Source: Eulemur rufifrons
Taxonomy: Eukaryota > Chordata > Mammalia > Primates > Lemuridae
Direction of reading: 5' to 3'
Length of the DNA: 64,000 nt
Assembly (NCBI RefSeq): GCF_041146395.1
Contig: NC_090989.1
Location: forward strand, 281,510,343 to 281,574,342
A model generated the notes under the pieces. The model was not told where the DNA came from. It worked only from the letters and a program-made list of their open reading frames with translations, and searched no databases. How positions within the stretch are numbered: position 1 is the first letter of the stretch; every line of letters starts with the position of its first letter. The position numbers and the translations under genes were made by a program. Shown in pieces: positions 12,310 to 25,234 of this stretch.

Positions 12310-12440
12310 ACCCCTAAGATAGCAAGTGACTTTGCCTCTTGGAGCCTCACTTATCTCATCTGTAAAGTGGGCATAAGATTCCCGCCAGCATGCGGTTAGC
12401 ACAGGGGGCCACTGAGTGCTCAGGAAATGAACCTCTTCGG
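12310..12440 (+). mobile_element. MIR SINE
   Basis: 'gtgactttgcctcttggagc', 'cacttatctcatctgtaaag', 'tgggcataagat'. Confidence 0.75.
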
Positions 12441-14039
12441 ATCAATGCAGAACACACAGGCACCTCGTCACGATGCCACTGAGGACTGAAGCACTGCCCC
12501 TGGGGCAGGGGGGCGGCCTGGGTCTCCACACAGTGGTAAGGAAGGAAGAAGCAGCTTCAGAAACCTCTGTAGCCCCTCCTTGGGCCAAACCACCCACCCC
12601 CTCTCATCAGAGAAGTTCTCGTCCTTGGCTTTGGGCCTCCAGCACAGCCCCCTCGACAGTCAGACCTGCGGGTTGGTGTCTTCTGGGGTCAGTTACGAGA
12701 CCAGGCTTGATCTCTCATGTGATCACTTCCTGGTGCCGTGGCCTAGGTCGTGCAGGCCCAGGTTGGAGGGAGTGGATGTTTCTCTGCAAAGTGACGCCCT
12801 CACGTGGGGAGTGTGGAGAGGAGGGTCCTCACAGAGAAGGCAGAACCGATGGGCCGTCAGAGGATACAGCGAGGGGCAGAGGCGCCTGGATGCACGAGCC
12901 CACCCTGGGCCACCCACCTCTGTGGCCCGCTGCGGCCACATCCTTAAAAGAGAAGCAACTTGAATGAATAATGGATCAATGCAGGAACGTGCCCTTGCCT
13001 GGGAGCGGGGCAGGGTGAGCTGCTCTTCTGTATCCTTTCGAGTCCAAGGGAGATGATTTTGCAATTCTGTGAGCTGGTTAAGAAAAGAAAAGGAAAAAGG
13101 GAAAAAAAGGAAGCTGGTCTGCCCCTCCTCCAGCCCCCGCCCACAGCTCTCTGGGTGAATGTCTCGGTTAGGCAGGGACAAGGCCACCCACCCCCTCCAC
13201 AGTACTGGCGACACCAGCCCGTCCACTAGAGCTAAGGGCTTCACAGCAACATCTCACCTAACCAGCCCACGAGGTTGAGGTCGCTGTCAGCCCCGTGTTA
13301 CTGATGAGGAAAGCGCGGCGACCACCCGGCAGGCAGAGACTCAAGGCCTACCCGGGCTGGGCTCTACCCACCGGGCTGCTGGGCCCTTCCCCTCAGGGAC
13401 ACAGACCCACATTGGGTCCTTGCAAGCCTCTGTCCCTGGCCTGCGGTGAGCTCCGTAACCTGAGGACTCTCCCGACAGGGTACAGGTGTGAGGGACGCCC
13501 CTCCATCCCCCCCAGCCACATCTCAAACCTGGGGCTGAGGTTTCCTGCAGAAAAGAATCCTCAAAGCTGCCTTTGGTCCCTGTCAAGCCAGCAGGCCCAC
13601 GGAGGAGGGCGCTGGGTGGGCTTCCACCCTCCTCTCCTCGCCGCACCTTTCATCACAGGGAAGAAAATCCCAGGAGGCCCAACGTCAGCGCAGCCCGAGT
13701 TACCAAGACAACTTCCCCTGCCCACCTTCCCCCGGCTCCCACCCGCTCCCGCCCTCCCGCCCTCCAGGAGAGGCCCAGGCTGGGTGGCGAGGGCCAGGAG
13801 GTGCCGGCTGGGGCTTTCATCTGCAAGATGCTGCCTTCGAAGCAGGTTTGGTTCTCTCGGGTTCCGGGTTCCGGGCGGCGAGATAATTGAGGAGAGAGTG
13901 ACGAGGGATGCAATGGAATCTGCTCCACTGTGCAAAAGGCTCCATCCTGCCGCCTCCCCCTGCCGCCTCCTCCTGCTGCCTGCACCGGTGGCCCAGGGCC
14001 TGCAGAAGGACAGGGGCCAAGACAAGGGGGCTGAGGTGT

Positions 14040-14225
14040 CAGATCAGCCTGGTACCAATCCCAGCTCCACTGTTTTTAAGCTGTGTGACTTTGGGCAAGT
14101 TGCTTAGCCCCTCTGAGTCCCGGTACTGAATGGGTGCTAGTTACTGCCTTCATGGGTTTGTTTGGACAATCAAATAAAAGAGTGTGTGGCAGCCCCTCGT
14201 GAGGCTGGCACCTGGTCAGCGCTCA
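14040..14225 (+). mobile_element. MIR SINE
   Basis: Good match: 'ctgtgtgactttgggcaagt', 'tgcttagcccctctgagtcc'. Confidence 0.88.
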
Positions 14226-14999
14226 GTCAGCTAAAGGTGGTTCTGTGGCTGCCAGGGTCCCCAGCCTCCCCTGCATGGGGCTCAGAGAAGGGGACGACAT
14301 TTAAGCAGTGCTCCCTGGGCCCAGGCCCTGCCCAGTGCTCACACCTGCACTGGCCGGGAGGCCAGGAGGGCGCTGCTCCTGGCTGGCTCATTTAGCAGGT
14401 GAGACTGAGAGGGAGGCGTGACCTCCGCCAGCAGCACTCAGCAAGTACAGCGAGGCGGCCTGGTCTCCCCCAGGCCCACATTGTCCTGAAGGCCAAGGTC
14501 TCTGCCTTCTTTGGGACTTTGCTTGGTTTCTGGTGGCAGCTGGGTGCACAGCCCAAGACTGGCATAGGCAGGAAGCCTGGGGCATCCCTGCTGCCCCTCG
14601 GCCCTCGGAGCAGCCCAAGGTCCTTGGGGCCCTCCTCTCCTGGCCAGTGGCCACGGTTTCCTACCCAGTCCTGTCCTTAGGATGACCTTGGACCTGTCAC
14701 AACAGCCCTGGGAGATACACAGAATCCAATCACCAGTCATTAAGTGTCCTCGGTAGCGGTAGCGTGCGCCCTAACCGGGAGCAGGAGGAGGCAGTAAACT
14801 GATTAGCTGAATCCAATCAGGCGGGGGCGGCCCTGGCTGGGGGCTTCAGACCGCGTGAGCAGGAGGAGAATGAGAGGCCCCCGGAGTCCCCTGCAAACCG
14901 GGCTCCGTGCCCTGCGAGGTGGCGGGTCGGAATGTGGGCACCTTGGCCGGCAAGGCCCTCGGCCCCCCGAGGAGGGAGCCCCGGACGGCCAGGTATGTC

Positions 15000-15540
15000 T
15001 GGCAGAGCCGTTTCCATAGTAGGCATCGTTCAGCTGCAAGCTCAGAATTAAGTACAGACGTGTGTAGGAGAATCGAAACAATACTATTAATATTTCTGTC
15101 TCAAGCAGGTGCATGTTGGGTGGTTTCAGCTTCAGTTTGGGAGAATTTTGCTGATGAAAGGACAAGGTCAGCCTTGTGATTCTGATCTAACACGTGAAAC
15201 TGAGCACTTGGTTTAGACTTGGGATGTTAAGTTGCGCTCTTAGGAAGTTTGTAGACAGGGCTGGAATTCACCACATTTGTAAATTCAGTGTGTTAGGCGC
15301 ACAAAAGATGCACTTAAATCCGGAGAGAGCTGCTTTCTCAGCCAGGCCATGGAAGTACTTAAAAAGAAAACTGAACATATTATGTTTATTTATGCAGTTT
15401 AAAATGTTTAAAGGAGCTTGATTAACTGGTTTTGTAAATGGGACCAAACAGTAATCAAATGGTCCTTAGAAGAGATTGTTCAAATGTGCTGGATTTGTAA
15501 ATAGAACAATAACGTGTAAAGGGAACTTAAAAGCTTAAGA
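15000..15540. other. AT-rich single-copy block, possible conserved element
   Basis: No repeat recognised. It lies just before a 5'-truncated Alu. AT-rich runs such as 'caatactattaatatttctg' stand out from the GC-rich surroundings. Confidence 0.3.
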
Positions 15541-15555
15541 AAGGACAGCATTTTT

Positions 15556-16114
<559 letters not shown>

Positions 16115-16244
16115 CTAACATCTGGCTTCAACGGGACACACCTGCGTCTTTGACCGTGGCTGCAGGTCTCTAATGGACGGGCTGCCTGGAGGCCTTTAGT
16201 TAACCCTCCCATTTAGGGGGGCAATGATTCGTGGGTGCTTGTCA

Positions 16245-16375
16245 CACACCAGGGCTGATGATGAAGCTTCCTAGATACTAACTCTCATCGTCGCCACACG
16301 ACCCAGTTCACAGATGAGGAAACTGAGACACAGCAGAGCCGGGACTTGGCTCCAGAGAGCTTGGCTGCGGAACTG
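16245..16375 (-). mobile_element. MIR SINE
   Basis: 'ttcacagatgaggaaactga', then 'gacacagcagagccgggac'. Confidence 0.8.
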
Positions 16376-16394
16376 AAGCTCCTCCTCATGCTCC

Positions 16395-16540
16395 TGACCT
16401 TCTGCACCTTGTTCCAGCCTCCCACGACCTCTGCAAACGAGACGTTATTGTCCCATTCTTCAGATCCGTCAACTGAGGCTCTGGGAGTCTAGAACTTTAC
16501 CCAAGGCCTCATAGCCAGCACAGGTAGCTTCTATGCAGCC
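16395..16540 (-). mobile_element. MIR SINE
   Basis: 'gtcaactgaggctctgggag' and 'ggcctcatagccagcacagg'. A second antisense MIR close to the first. Confidence 0.6.
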
Positions 16541-17289
16541 CAAATCCAGTGGAAGGGATGGAGTTTCAAGAGCTAGTTCTCAGTAGTTTTTAAATTATAG
16601 TCACAGCCAATGTTTTGCAGGCACAGGGCAGGGGCTCAGAGTGCTGTCTCGAGAAGACCTGGCCTGGCCTGGGGACAAGGAGGCATGCCCGGGGAAACAG
16701 GCACGTGTGTGCCTGCACCTGGCTGAGGGTGCCCAGGCAGGAGGGCACTGGAGGAGCCCCATGGGTGCTGGGTAGAGAGGGTGGCAGGCTGGAGAGGGCA
16801 CAGGGTCAGGCTGAGTGGCACCTGGAAGGTCTATCCTGACTGTGGACATTCTCCTAAGAACAGCTGGAGGTGACCAAAGGATTTTGGATGTGGGAGGGGC
16901 CTGGTCAGCTGCGTGTTTGTAAGCCATCCATCCCAGGAGGGCTGCAGGATGACACAGAGGATTGGAACAGGTGTCCAGGTGAGTGGCTGGAGCCTGGGCT
17001 GGCCTGGCGGCACAGGGCCTGAGCGAGGTGGGCACGTGGAGGGTGGTTCGGGAGGCGACATGGACAGAGTGGGTGTGGGGGGCAGGGGAGGGACTGTGCA
17101 TCCAGGAGGACCCCAGGACCATGTGGGGCCATGAGCATGGACGCCTCTCTGCGCATACCCCAGCCTGCCACCCCAGAGCCCAGGGCCTCCCACCACCCCT
17201 GGCTGCGGCACAGCGGCTATGTGGGACAGGGAACGTGGCTGAAGGGACTGGCTGCCCCCAGCAACCCCCCTGGCCTGGCCCGAGGTGCC

Positions 17290-17610
17290 CTCGCAGCGAC
17301 CTGAACCGCTTAACTCCTCCCAGAGGAGTCCGGGTAATTCGGTCTCTGTGTTTACTCCCACGGTGAGCGCCTCTGAATCTTTCATCTTGACTGCTGACTG
17401 TATCAAAATTCCCGTGGTAATTGGATCAGGTGCAGTATTTTCCATGAGGATATTAAATCAGGCCTTCTGCCCGCGTCCAGAACGATCCGTTTCAGAATAT
17501 AAAGACGCAGGAGATGGCATTACCCAAGGTATTTTTCCTCCTTTAAACTTTCTCCCCCTCTCTTAATCATGGCCGCTCTTTATTTGTTGCCAAATAAATT
17601 GGGTCGTCCT
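17290..17610. other. Possible conserved non-coding element
   Basis: Repeat-free. It has AT-rich homeodomain-like cores such as 'gtggtaattggatc', and 'ggatattaaatcagg', 'cttaatcatggccg' and 'gccaaataaattggg'. Confidence 0.35.
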
Positions 17611-17887
17611 CCCCTCCCCCAGTCTGAAGCCAAAGGAAAGGGGAAGATTCTTGTGGGCGGGTGGGAAGAGAGTCTGCCGGACACTGCCCGTCCCCCAGTC
17701 TCCCAATCAAGGCTGGGACAGCCACATGGGGAGGGGCTTTGGGCCCCCAGGCTGGTGGGAGCCCCCGGCCAGCATTGCCCCCGTAGCCAGCCTTAAGGTG
17801 GGACACTGTGACTGTCATTGCCACACTGTGGGGGAGAAGCTCGTGGATACAGCGGGATTCAGGGTGGGGAGGAAGTTGGAAAGAAGC

Positions 17888-18110
17888 TCAGAGATATTTA
17901 GTTGTTAAAAAAAAAAAAGGAGAGGGGAGAGTATTAAGGTCACTTCGGAGGTGGATAAGGCCATGGCAAAATGGCCCTGTCATTTGGAACGATGGGGGAG
18001 GTAGTTGCATAACAGTGTGAAAGAATCAAATGTCGACAAATTGCACGCTGCAAAATGGTTAATTTTATGTTATGTGAATTTCATCTCCATTTAAGAAAAA
18101 GTGACTCTTG
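17888..18110 (+). mobile_element. L1M 3' UTR fragment
   Basis: 'ggtagttgcataacagtgtg', then 'gcaaaatggttaattttatg' and 'ttatgtgaatttcatctcc'. Confidence 0.8.
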
Positions 18111-18149
18111 TTAAAATGCTGTTACCTGCCACCAACTGACTTCAATGGT

Positions 18150-18360
18150 TCCACCAATATTGATCGAGCCTCTTCTGCGCCAGGCACAGGGCTGGGCCCC
18201 CGGGATGTGGCAGTGACCACAACAAAGATGCCTGCCCTAGGGGAGTGACATCAGAGAGGGGACACAGATGGCGATAAACAATAAATGTGGCGGAAAGTGC
18301 CGGGCAGAAAGAGGAAGCAGGGTGGGAGGCAGGAGAAGGTGACAGTAAGCAGGGCCCAGG
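18150..18360 (-). mobile_element. Antisense L2 3' end
   Basis: 'tattgatcgagcctcttctg', 'cgccaggcacagggctgg', then 'gatggcgataaacaataaat'. Confidence 0.6.
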
Positions 18361-18439
18361 TGAGGTCGGAGGCAGGACTCTGCCACGCGGCTGTGGGGCA
18401 TGAAATGGCCCAGCCACACTGAGGAAGACGAATGTGGCA

Positions 18440-18965
18440 GTTTCTGACAAAGTTAAACATACATCTCCCCTGTGCCCCAACAATGCCACTCCCAGGCATA
18501 CGCCCGAGGGAAATGAGTGCTAATGTTCACAAAAAGACTCACGCCAGAACGTGCAGAGTACTTTTATTCATAATAGCTCCAAATTAGAAACAATCCATTG
18601 TCCATCTGCAGGAGAACAGGTGGACAACTTGGTGTGTTCACATGGTGGAATACTATGCAGCAATGAAAAAGAACAAACCCCTGACGCTTGCAACGACATG
18701 AATGGACCTCACATACATTAATGATGATCAAACAGGAAAACAGACACAAAACGGTCCACGCCATCGGATTCCGTTTAAGGCTCTAGCATGTGCCGAGTGA
18801 GCTCTGGTGATGGAAGACAGAGGCCCTAGGTGGGGGTTGCAAAAGGGAACTTCCAGGGGTGATGTGTTCTTTGTGGCGTTTTTACATGTGCAAACATGTC
18901 AAAATTCATTGAGCTATACAGTTATAGTCTATGCATTTTACTGAATGTAAATTAAACCCTCCCCC
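18440..18965 (+). mobile_element. L1M 3' end (ORF2 end and 3' UTR)
   Basis: 'ccaacaatgccactcccagg', 'ttcataatagctccaaatta', 'tggtggaatactatgcagca', then the 3' UTR. It ends against a C run at 18957-18972. Confidence 0.9.
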
Positions 18966-18972
18966 CCCCCCA
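18957..18972. repeat. C-rich homopolymer run
   Basis: Short run dominated by C (13 C in a row within it), just after the L1 tail. Confidence 0.8.
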
Positions 18973-19224
18973 AAAGTGCTACAGAGAGAGCATGATGGCT
19001 CCAACCAGGTTGCAGGGTGGTGGTGGGCAGGAGGGGATGGGCCTGGAGGACTCCACGCTGTCCCTGGGCTTGCTGTCCGGCCTGGGACACCTGTAACACC
19101 AGCCACCTCCTGCCCTTCTCAGGATCTCTGTCCCTCACTCTGGGTGGGGCAGCCGGGGCGAGCAGATGCCTGCCTCAGTGAGGGCAGGTGGCCTGAGGAA
19201 GTGGCTATTTACTTTGGAGACCTG

Positions 19225-19460
19225 ATTGCTTGTCTAGAGGGGAGGGGCTGGTGGCGAGCATCACGGGATGAGATTCCTGATTATAACTTCATAACGGGCG
19301 CTGGCTATTCGGGAGGTGCTGATATTTATGGAATAAATATGGTGCGATTTATGGCCGTATCTCCCTCTGATGTCCCATCTGATATGCAATTCAATTTCTT
19401 TTATTGTTTTTGGGCTTTTGCCATGGAGGAGAATGCATAAATAAATAAATATGTGGGCAA
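19225..19460. promoter_or_regulatory. Candidate AT-rich conserved non-coding element
   Basis: Repeat-free block in GC-rich DNA. It has repeated homeodomain/CDX-like words: 'ttatggaataaatatggtgc', 'gatttatggccg', 'gcataaataaataaatatgt'. The + frame is open across it, which I attribute to chance. Confidence 0.35.
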
Positions 19461-20024
19461 ACGGCAGCCGGCAGGCCAGGCCGGGGCTGCCAGCCGGCCG
19501 TCTCCAGTCCCGTATTAGGCCCATCGATCACACGTTATGAAGCCGGAGCCTGTCCCCCGGCTGGGATGAGCAGCAGACGTGCCAGTCACCCCCCATTATT
19601 TAGGAGCCTCTGTTGGCTGGCTGCCCCGCCTGCCCTCTGCCTGCACTGGGCCGTGGCGTCCCTACTGGAGACCGGAGCCTCCGCCACTGTGCCACTGGCT
19701 TGCCGAAACCCTGCGGCCTCCCTCCGCCCAAGGCTCAGGAGGGGCGTGTCCCAGCTCTTCTGTGGGCGGTGGTGAGCACCGGGGACTGGTGGCATCTGCC
19801 CCCTGCGCGGCTCTCCCATGGGAACCGGCTGGCACCTCCCTGCTTCCATGCCGAGCGGCCAGGCCGGCAGTTCTGCTCTGGAGCCAAACCACGTCTTCAA
19901 AACCAAGCACCTCTGAGCCCCAGGACCCTGGGTAAGTCACCCCGTCCCCAAGCCTTGCTTCCTCATCATCTGTGGCTGCCGGGAAGATGCAGCTCGGGCA
20001 CACGGCACCCACCCCACAAGGATA

Positions 20025-20115
20025 ATGACTAGCACTTACCGTGCCAGGCGCCGGGGCCGCAGGAACTAGCAGACTGTGTCCCAGCCCTCAGCAGGCCCCT
20101 GTCCTGGGGTGACAG
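20025..20115 (-). mobile_element. Antisense L2/MIR fragment
   Basis: 'gactagcacttaccgtgcca', then 'ggcgccggggccgcaggaa'. Short. Confidence 0.5.
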
Positions 20116-21019
20116 AAAGGGTCAGTGGGTGTGCCTGGGGTCCTCCCTGAGCTCCAGGAGCCCAGCCTGTGGGAGGACGTGGCTGGAGAGCCCTGCCGCT
20201 GCCAGGCCGCCCTCCACGGCCACTCCACAGCCCCCATCTCATGGGGACTCCTGGCCCCAAAATATGAGTGGCCTGCAGAGTCCCTCCCGTGCCCCTTGGG
20301 CACTGTCCCAGAGAGGACAGCCTCTGGCCTGGATGCCCCCTGCCCGGGCATGCTCATCCTGTGTGTCCCCCGTCTCGGAGCAGGTTCTGACCTTGCCTGT
20401 CCCCAGCCCAGGCCGGGCCACCCATGGGACCCCCGGCGAGCTCACAGCTATGCTCGGGCACAGCTCCAGGGGCCACTGTGGGCCCCGCTCTGCCACCAGT
20501 TGCAGCCACCTTCGTCCTCTGGCTCACGCTGAGGCCTCCTGCTGCCAGGCTGGTCCCTCTCGGGGCTCCAGCTCTGTGTCCGTCCCAGCCCCGGTTCTGC
20601 CACATGCACACATGTCACCACATAGACACACAACATGCCCCGTGTGCCCCCTCCCCCCACAGGTCCACATGGAAGCCTGACAGCTCCCAACACGCCCTGA
20701 AGGCACATCCCTGCATGCAAAGTGATTTGCAGAGACTGTCCCCACTGCCAGACAGAATCCCCCGCTGGGGGCTGGGGACAGACAATTAACTGGGGCGAAG
20801 GCTGGTCTCAGCGGAGACCCAGCAGGAAGGGGGGGTCGCAGTGAGGACGGTGTTCCAGAAACAGGGAACAGAGTGTGCGTAGAGGCTCCGCGGCCCACGC
20901 AGAGCTCCCCGGGCCGAGCGAGTCCTAGCCGTGCACCAGTGGCAGGCAGAGTCCACTGACGCTGTGACTGTCCCGACTGGTTTGTCCTGGAAACTGGGCG
21001 AGGTGGGGGAGAACAGGCC

Positions 21020-21155
21020 AAGGAGGCTGCTAAGAGAGTTGGAGGCCTGGGTTTAAGTCCTGCCCGACCCTTCTGGGGTCAGTGACTTTGGGCAAGTCGC
21101 TCTGCTTCCCTGAGCCTCAGTTTCCTCATCTGCGCATGGGGCTAGCATCCCTTCC
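21020..21155 (+). mobile_element. MIR SINE
   Basis: 'tgactttgggcaagtcgctc', 'tgagcctcagtttcctcatc'. Confidence 0.9.
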
Positions 21156-21729
21156 CTAATACTAATACTTTCATCTTGAATCGGGATGATTTCGTACATC
21201 AGGTGGTTGGGGACACGGCCTGGCCCAAGGGGGCGAGAAGGGGGTCACCTCCCCAAGTCTGATGTGGTGCTGCCAAGGGGGTGCCCCTGGGGGCTCCCAC
21301 TTCCACCACCACCTGCAGTGCTACCCGGTCCAGCCCCCTGTCCTCCAGGTGCCGCCGCGCTGCCCCTCCCGGGCAGGCACAGCGCCTGGCCTCGGCAGGG
21401 GCCCCAGCAGGCGGCATAAATTTCTCGTGCCTCTGCAGAGCCCCATTAGCGCAGCTCAGGGGATGCTAATAGGCTCCTCCTGGTCCCAGGCCGAGAATCC
21501 CGCCTTTCCCTGACATTTGTAAAGTTCACGTTTTCAAAACAAAGCCACGTGAAGGGCAGGCGAGGCGCACTCCTAGATCACTTCCCTGTCACAGGGTGCC
21601 AGCTCCTTCCCTGACCTTGGCCCGCAGCCCCCAAAGGGCAGAAGTCCTGGAAGACCCCTGGGGCCCTTCTCCCAGCCTCCTGCTGCTCCCCGTCCTCCCT
21701 CCTTCCTTCCGCACCAGGAGCATTCATTC

Positions 21730-22150
21730 ACTTGGTCCTTCATCCCCCACTATTTATTAAGCACCTGGTGTATATGCTTCCTGGGATGTATGACAAGGAC
21801 ACGGCAGGAAATCCCAGGACTCTTGTTCTCTGGAACTGACAGTCTAGTGGGAAAGAGGAACAGGAAATAAGCACTTAATGACAAGGGTTAGAAGTGCCAC
21901 AAAGGTGGAGTCAGGGGAGGTGTCACAGAGACACCAAGCTCTCCCTGGGGCCTCAGGGAGAGCTTCCCTGAGGAAGTGACATTACCCTGAGGCCTGGAGG
22001 AGGAGCAGGAGTCGGCCCTGTGAGGGGAGGCAAAGAGCATTTCAGACCAAGGGACCAGCAGTGCAAAGGTCCTGGGGTAGGAGGGCCTGAGGGGCCGGAA
22101 GAGGTCAGCGAGTCAGGATTCTGGAGTTCTGGGAGCGGAGGCCCGAGAGG
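21730..22150 (-). mobile_element. Antisense L2-type fragment with old dispersed repeat
   Basis: 'atttattaagcacctggtgt', 'aactgacagtctagtgggaa', 'cttccctgaggaagtgacat', then 'gcatttcagaccaagggacc' and 'gtgcaaaggtcctggggtag'. Confidence 0.6.
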
Positions 22151-22399
22151 TTGCCTTTACGTGAGAGCAACAGGAGCCCCTGCAGGGTCATGCCCAGCCC
22201 CAGGTGCAGGCTTGGGGTCCCAACACAGTCCTACAGGTGCTCACGGTACTCAGACGGCGAAATGCCAGGGCAGCAGTGGTGGCCTTCCTTTGCTGGTTTC
22301 TGCTGGTGACTTATAATTGCTGTTTCCTTGTCCTCAGCAGAAAGAGCTCAGAAATGAAATTACTGTTTAAGGCTCAATTCCCTGCAGTGAGAACTCCTG

Positions 22400-22800
22400 G
22401 TGCAGACCAGGGTCCCCTTCCAGCGGCGGACGCAGCCGACCCAGCCCCCCACGGAGCTCACAGTCTGAGGGGGTGGACGCGCCATGGACAGATAAGCAGA
22501 ATTACGCCATGTCGGATTAGGGAGAAAAATGACGCGGTGGGGGCGGAGGGGAGGGTCGGGGATGCCCTCTCCACGGACGGCACTGGGGCAGACTGGGACG
22601 CAGAAGCAAGTGCGGCAGGAGCGTTCCAGGCACGAGGAACGGCAAGTGCAAAGGCCTGGAGGTGGGAATGTGCTCTGTGTGTCTGGGAACGCGAGGGGAG
22701 AGGTGACAGGTGTGGCCAGGGAAATGGGGACAAGAGGTGAGGACCACAGAGCTGGGTCAGGGGAGAGCCCAGGAAGGAACGGCCCTCACCTTAAGTGTGA
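22400..22800 (-). mobile_element. Old dispersed repeat, same family
   Basis: 'gagctcacagtctgaggggg', 'gcgttccaggcacgaggaac', 'ggcaagtgcaaaggcctgga'. This is the third copy of the same block in the window. Confidence 0.5.
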
Positions 22801-23274
22801 TCACACTTGCATTCATTCCGAGTCACCGTTTTTGCCTTCGTTGTTCACTCTGCGTTTTGTGAGCACCTGCTCTGCTGCCTGCCTGGGGGAGTCAGACTGA
22901 AGGCCCCTAGTCTGGGGTGGGGTCAGAGAGACAAGGAAGGCCACTGTGAGGAGCCGAGGTGGGTCCGGTGGCCCTGGATCCCTGGCTGGGACCGTCCGCA
23001 GGCAGCCTGTGGCACCACCGCCGTGTGGGGCACGTCTGGGCAGAGTGGGGCTGTGTCTGTGTGGACCTGGCCACCAGCATTTTCTCAGGAAGTGCCAGGC
23101 CCAAGGGCAGCCACTCAGGGCCCTGGGTGCCCAGAGGAAGTGGCCGTGGGAACCAGCAGGGCACAGGCTGGGTCTGGCGCTGGAGCCTCTTGCTGGGGAG
23201 GGGCCACCCGGACCCCTGGGGGAGGTTAGGGAAACAAGCCGCCCTAGACAGGCATCAGAGGCCAGCCTTTGCAC

Positions 23275-23375
23275 CCCTTTCTCATACAGATGGGAATTCT
23301 GAGGCCCAGAGAGGGGAGGGGACTTGCCCCAGGACACACAGCCAAGCCAGGAGGAGAGCCTGGACTCCTGGCCAC
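23275..23375 (-). mobile_element. MIR SINE
   Basis: 'tctgaggcccagagagggga', 'ggacttgccccaggacacac'. Confidence 0.7.
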
Positions 23376-23744
23376 TTCTGCCAGTGGCCTCTGGGCACAC
23401 CCTCCCAGAACTCAGAACGGATGTCCCTGTCTTCCCGGGCCTGCTCCTCACCCTGGGCTCCATCTCAGGACGGCACCCTCTCACATGACCAGCCACAGTC
23501 CCGGAGGCCACCCTCAGCTTCGGCCCCCGCAACCGGACTGAAGACGTGCCCACTCCAACACCTGGGCACAGCCACCCCTGCGCAGAGGGCCACGCTCTGC
23601 CTCCCGGGCCCTGTGGACCCCAGCCCCTCCCTGTTCCCGTCCAGGCCCCCACGCCCGCTCCCAGGCTCCTGCAGCAGCTTCCACGCCACCCCCAGCAGGC
23701 CCGTCTCCACGCAGCAGCCAGGGAGGCCTTCCCCAAACCAAACC

Positions 23745-24290
23745 TGCTCCCATCCCGCCTGTGCCAAGCCTTCCTGTGGCTCCCCGTGGGCCCCGGGTGA
23801 GTCCAGCCTCTTCGGCAGGACACGCCGGGCCTTCCTTGGTTGGCCCCTGCCCACCCGCCAGCAACCCTCCCCCTCCTGCTCCTCACACTGCCATCTGCAG
23901 CCACACGGCTTCCTTTCCCTCAGTCCTTCACGCTTTTGCTTCTGAGCTGTTCACATGCAGCTCTCTGCCAGGGATGCTCTTCCCTACTCTCTTTTCTGGG
24001 CTACCCATCCTCCTCCAGGTCTCAGCTGAGACTCCGCCTCCTCCAGGAAGCCTTCCCTGACCTCTCCAGGCCGAGCTCGGCACTCCTGCCCCACTCTCAC
24101 TATCTGGTGCCTATTCTGATCACCCTGTGTCATACTCTGTCATAATTACTGGTTTATTCTCTGGGCCCCCAAGTGAAGGGACAATTTCATCTTCTTTCAT
24201 CACTCTGTTCCCTGTGCCCAACCCAAGGCCCTAAGTGTAGGCTCAGTGAATGTCCAGTGGCTGAATGAATGAATGAACGAACAGCCAGCC
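23745..24290 (+). mobile_element. L2 LINE 3' end
   Basis: 'gccagggatgctcttcccta', 'ctcctccaggaagccttccc', 'ggctcagtgaatgtccagtg' and the short tail repeat (gaat)n at 24263-24284. Confidence 0.85.
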
Positions 24291-24589
24291 CAGGCTGGGC
24301 CCCTGCACCACCCAGAAGGGGACATTGTTTGTTCTTTGGGATCCCCTCAATTCGGAGGGCCACCCAGGGCTGACTCACCCCAGGGCCCAGGCCAGCTCCG
24401 GCTGAGCACAGCAGGGAGGCTGAGACAGTTGCTGGGCTGAGTGGCAACATGCCCCGAGGCCAGCCGTGTCCCTTGGCCTGTCTAAACTTGTTAACTCCTG
24501 GGGAGGAGATGCTCTGTCAGGGCGACAGCTGAGGGGCCCCTTGTCAGCTCCCATCAGCTCCCTCTCCATCCTGCCTTCCATCTCATCTT

Positions 24590-24875
24590 GCAGGTCTCCA
24601 TGAGCTCTCACCTCCTCCGAGAAGCCTCCCTGCTTGCCCACTCCCTCCTGGAGTTCATCCTGGCCCCTGTCTGTTTCCTCTGTGGCTCTCACTGCGATCT
24701 GTCACTGTCTACTTCATCAGTTTGTTTCCTGGATCACTGCCTGTCTCCCTGATTCTCTGGGGAGCCCATGAGGTCACAGACCATCCCCCCCTGCACCATG
24801 GCAACCCTAGTGTCCAGCCCAGGGTGGCACAGAGCAAATGCCCTCTGAAAGAAAGAAAGAATGAATGAAGAGCAA
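24590..24875 (+). mobile_element. L2 LINE 3' end
   Basis: 'cctccgagaagcctccctgc', 'gagcccatgaggtcacagac', and the tail 'gaaagaatgaatgaag'. A second L2 end close to the first. Confidence 0.75.
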
Positions 24876-24884
24876 CGTGGAAAA

Positions 24885-25025
24885 GAATGGAGGCTCTGGG
24901 GCCAGGCACAGGGGTTTGAATCCAGGCTCTCTTGCTGACTAGCAGAGTGGTCCTGGGCAAGAGCTGCCTCTGGCTGAGCCTCAGTTTCCCTGTCTGTAAT
25001 ATGGGGAAATACTACTACTTACCTG
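24885..25025 (+). mobile_element. MIR SINE
   Basis: 'gtttgaatccaggctctctt', 'gagcctcagtttccctgtct', 'gtaatatggggaaatact'. Confidence 0.88.
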
Positions 25026-25234
25026 AATAGGTGGTGTGCTAGCTCAGGTCTGGCCTCCAGGAAGCCTCTCTGGTGGCAACCTTGTCCTTGTTCAGAGGGG
25101 CAGGACGGCACCCTAGAGGGTGACCACAATGCAGACAGACTGGGCTCGGGCCTGGCTGCAGGGTCCCAGGGGTGGGGGGGCTGGGTGTGACCAGTCGCTA
25201 ACCTCTCTTCCATGGTCTCCCATGAACCCTTGGC

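Larger units (their letters stand above)
10965..15545. other. Intergenic segment
   Basis: Contains MIRs at 10985, 12310 and 14040 and an L2 fragment at 12185. 12450-14030 is GC-rich with open frames but no recognisable product. 14750-15000 is GC-rich. 15000-15540 is AT-rich, repeat-poor and looks single-copy. Confidence 0.6.

Noticed and set aside
13295..14107. Plus-strand open frame of 270 codons
   Set aside because: Low-complexity product that runs into a MIR. No known family.
22813..23945. Overlapping long open frames of 363 codons (-) and 328 codons (+)
   Set aside because: Both strands are open in GC-rich DNA, the products are low-complexity in Pro/Gly/Arg/Ser, and the region contains MIR and L2 sequence. 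No domain or splice pattern was seen.
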